From positions 1 to 7,764 of the forward strand of contig CALGSR010000490.1 of NCBI GenBank assembly GCA_937902115.1: a stretch of DNA of 7,764 nt. Reading direction: 5' to 3'. Every line of letters begins with the position of its first letter. Within the stretch, counting starts at the first letter, position 1. The notes beneath the pieces are model-generated. The model did no database searches and was not told the DNA's origin. It saw only the letters and a program-made list of their open reading frames with translations. Below, one piece after another: positions 6,135 to 7,764 of the stretch. Made by a program: the position numbers and the translations under genes. Source of the stretch: an uncultured Bacillus sp. GTDB taxonomy: Bacteria > Bacillota > Bacilli > Bacillales > Cytobacillaceae.

Positions 6135-6887
6135 CTAAAACAAAAATACGAGCGCTACCCCGGCTCCAATCGCAATCGCTGTCAAGGAGGCATCTGCGCC
6201 CTTCGTTAAACCGGATATTAAATGGCCGGCAATTAAATCGCGCACTGCATTAGTAATCAAGAGACCAGGTACGAGCGGCATAACGGAGCCAATAATGATC
6301 TTATCCATCTCACTGCCTAATCCGGAGCGGACCGCTAACAGGGCAATCAGCCCAATCGCAAAGGAAGCCATAAACTCAGAAAAAAAGCGCACCTTGAGCA
6401 AACTTTGAAACCAGCTGTAAATCCCGTAACCCGCCCCTCCGGCTGCCAGCGCCGGAATAAGGTCCACAAGGCTTCCTTTAAACATAATCAAAAAGCAACC
6501 GCTTGCTAAGGCAGCAGCAATAATTTGAATCCAAAGGGGATAAGTCCAGCTTGATTTTTCCGCTTCCCTTAATGCTTCTAGCGCCTCATTTGGCGTCAAT
6601 CCCCCTGAACTTATTTTCCGGGAAATACTATTTACAGTTGTAATTTTGAGCAAATCAGTTGTCCGCTCTTCCACACGAATCAGCTTTGCCGGAACCTCCC
6701 CATCGATTGAAAAAATAATCCCGGTCGGCATGACAAAGCTATGTGAATCGTGAACACCATAGGAAGCAGCAATTCGTTTCATTGTATCCTCGACACGGTT
6801 TGTTTCTGCTCCGCTTTTCAACATCATTTCACCAGCGAGGAGACAAACCTGTACGACATCATAAATATATTTATCCATATGACTCAC
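6135..6887 (-). CDS. Threonine/serine exporter, N-terminal half (YjjP/ThrE type)
   Basis: A 250-residue ThrE-family (PF06738, formerly DUF1212) membrane protein. The first 115 residues are soluble and carry the family motif SGAETNRVEDTM (25-36) and a PTGIIFSIDGE stretch (54-64). The rest has about five membrane segments: roughly 118-136, 141-160, 171-188, 197-213 and 232-250. The conserved MPLVPGLLITNAVRDLIAGH lies at 203-222, and the GLTKGADA loop precedes the last segment. It would pair with the following 145-residue subunit to make a complete exporter. The start is uncertain by three codons. GTG at 6887 has GGTGAG 5 bases upstream, while ATG at 6878 has only AGTGAG at 4 bases; I keep GTG. 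It is the first gene of the minus-strand cluster and diverges from the symporter gene. Confidence 0.9.
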   Translation of the reverse strand: MSHMDKYIYDVVQVCLLAGEMMLKSGAETNRVEDTMKRIAASYGVHDSHSFVMPTGIIFSIDGEVPAKLIRVEERTTDLLKITTVNSISRKISSGGLTPNEALEALREAEKSSWTYPLWIQIIAAALASGCFLIMFKGSLVDLIPALAAGGAGYGIYSWFQSLLKVRFFSEFMASFAIGLIALLAVRSGLGSEMDKIIIGSVMPLVPGLLITNAVRDLIAGHLISGLTKGADASLTAIAIGAGVALVFLF

Positions 6888-6927
6888 TTTATCTCACCAT
6901 CTTCAGTTCAATCCCTCTATAGACCCA

Positions 6928-6956
6928 ACTTTACCACTGAATGCCGGAAATTTAAA
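6928..6956 (-). promoter_or_regulatory. Weak candidate promoter of the ThrE cluster
   Basis: On the minus strand TTTAAA (6956-6951), 17 bases, then TAAAGT (6933-6928) preceded by TGG, an extended -10 feature. Each hexamer agrees with sigma-A consensus at 4 of 6 positions. It lies about 40 bases above the GTG. A TATAAT further upstream on the same strand (near 7045) has no usable -35. Confidence 0.3.
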
Positions 6957-7071
6957 TGGGGGTCTGAACTCCGCAAGACAAATGTTCCCATTACAAAACA
7001 GCTTCCGAAGACCTTTCGAATTGTTCCCTTTTTCTTAACTATCATTATATTTACAAACTCCCCCCGTATTG

Positions 7072-7100
7072 TTGTCATAGGGCTCGCAAATGAGCATAAT
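7072..7100 (+). promoter_or_regulatory. Sigma-A promoter of the symporter gene
   Basis: TTGTCA (7072-7077) and CATAAT (7095-7100) are separated by exactly 17 bases, each one base off consensus. The predicted start is near 7107, leaving a leader of about 40 bases with the ribosome site. The spacer contains a small dyad, GCTC (7082-7085) / GAGC (7091-7094), that could be an operator or chance. Confidence 0.7.
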
Positions 7101-7146
7101 GAAGAGTAGGTCTTATAACTTAGATTTCTAGAAGGAAGTGTAAAAG

Positions 7147-7764
7147 GTGAAAGGGATATTCAAGAATTATCAAGCCTCAATCCTGCTCTTAGCGGCGATT
7201 TTGCTCGGCGGCGCGGCAGGAATTATTTTCGGTCCGAAAACAGCTGTCGTCAAACCATTCGGGGATCTATTCCTGAATTTAATGTTTATGATCATTGTTC
7301 CGCTCGTATTTTTCAGCATCGCATCAGCAATCTCTAATATGAACGGAATGAAGCGGCTCGGGAAAATTATGGCTAGTATTTTCCTTGTCTTTCTTTTTAC
7401 AGCGCTCGTTTCAGCCGTTATTGGCTATATTGGTACGACCATTATTAACCCACTCGAAAATACCGATACCACACGCATTAAGGAAATGATGGAGTCAGTC
7501 GAAGTGGAAGCACCTGAAGAAGAGATAACCGTACTCGGACAACTCGTCCATACCTTTACTGTTAATGATTTCAGCGCTCTACTGTCAAAAAGCAATATGC
7601 TGCAGCTAATCGTCTTTGCACTACTGTTTGGTCTCGCCACGGCACTAGTCGGGGAAAAGGGAAGACCTGTAGCTAACTTCCTGACTTCCGGAACCGCCGT
7701 GATGATGAAAATGATCCAAATCATTATGTACTACGCACCAATCGGGCTTGGCTGTTACTTTGCC
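7147..7764 (+). CDS. Dicarboxylate/amino acid:cation symporter, 3' partial
   Basis: The first 206 residues of a DAACS (SDF, GltP/DctA/GltPh fold) secondary transporter; the frame is still open at the right edge. These proteins take up glutamate, aspartate, C4-dicarboxylates or cystine with Na+ or H+. Visible family features are the first membrane helix (10-29, SILLLAAILLGGAAGIIFG) and the very conserved FLNLMFMIIVPLVFFSIASAI (42-62). A third helix spans 74-100 and a fourth 152-169. The MMKMIQIIMYYAPIGLGCYFA run at 186-206 is where the window stops. An acidic extracytoplasmic loop lies at 103-130. The substrate-binding HP1, TM7, HP2 and TM8 elements are missing, so specificity cannot be read. 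Start: an in-frame TAA at 7141 lies two codons upstream, so GTG at 7147 is the first available start. AAGGAAG at 7132-7138 is 8 bases before it. Confidence 0.92.
   Translation, partial: MKGIFKNYQASILLLAAILLGGAAGIIFGPKTAVVKPFGDLFLNLMFMIIVPLVFFSIASAISNMNGMKRLGKIMASIFLVFLFTALVSAVIGYIGTTIINPLENTDTTRIKEMMESVEVEAPEEEITVLGQLVHTFTVNDFSALLSKSNMLQLIVFALLFGLATALVGEKGRPVANFLTSGTAVMMKMIQIIMYYAPIGLGCYFA

Noticed and set aside
6888..7071. Possible T-box or other riboswitch leader for the ThrE cluster, suggested by GGGTCT / AGACCC pairing
   Set aside because: No T-box-like conserved sequence, antiterminator or U-tract terminator is present before the GTG.
6750..7109. A 119-codon plus-strand frame spanning the ThrE start and the intergenic region
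   Set aside because: About half is antisense to the conserved ThrE N-terminus, it ends over the symporter promoter, and no ribosome site is seen.

Overview
The window looks like chromosomal DNA of a spore-forming, low-to-moderate GC Gram-positive of the Bacillus group. This rests on strong GGAGG-type ribosome binding sites, GTG and TTG starts, U-tract hairpin terminators, tight gene packing and Bacillales-like proteins; no marker gene fixes the species. I see no tRNA, rRNA, CRISPR array, insertion sequence or phage gene.

Layout. (1) Positions 2-2334, plus strand: a three-gene ABC exporter operon. It holds an ATPase cut by the left window edge (its Walker A lies outside), an ABC-2 permease overlapping it by ATGA, and a TetR-family regulator. 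A hairpin overlapping the tetR stop closes it and, from its U-tracts, could also end the convergent minus-strand gene. (2) Positions 2418-2939: a small unrecognised 82-residue protein gene on the minus strand with a long AT-rich upstream region, a weak promoter, a cre-like site and the terminator of the next gene. (3) Positions 2940-4104: a monocistronic gene for a protein made of two tandem copies of a P-loop ATPase domain. It is preceded by a close match to a sigma-K (late mother-cell) promoter. (4) Positions 4153-6887, minus strand: a probable four-gene operon. In order it encodes the two halves of a split ThrE-type threonine/serine exporter, a thioredoxin-reductase-like flavoprotein and a YbaK/EbsC Cys-tRNA(Pro) deacylase, ending in a GC-rich terminator. 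(5) From 7072, plus strand and running off the right edge: a dicarboxylate/amino acid:cation symporter with a good sigma-A promoter, divergent from the ThrE pair.

Together the right half has an amino-acid theme: a candidate exporter and a candidate importer diverge from one intergenic region, and the exporter is followed by a dithiol flavoenzyme and an enzyme that clears mischarged Cys-tRNA(Pro). Most of this is ordinary Bacillus-type housekeeping. The least explained items are the duplicated P-loop ATPase with its sporulation-type promoter, the flavoprotein that keeps the CxxC but lacks the usual NADPH-binding arginines, and the orphan 82-residue gene. I did not find a clear new multi-gene system.
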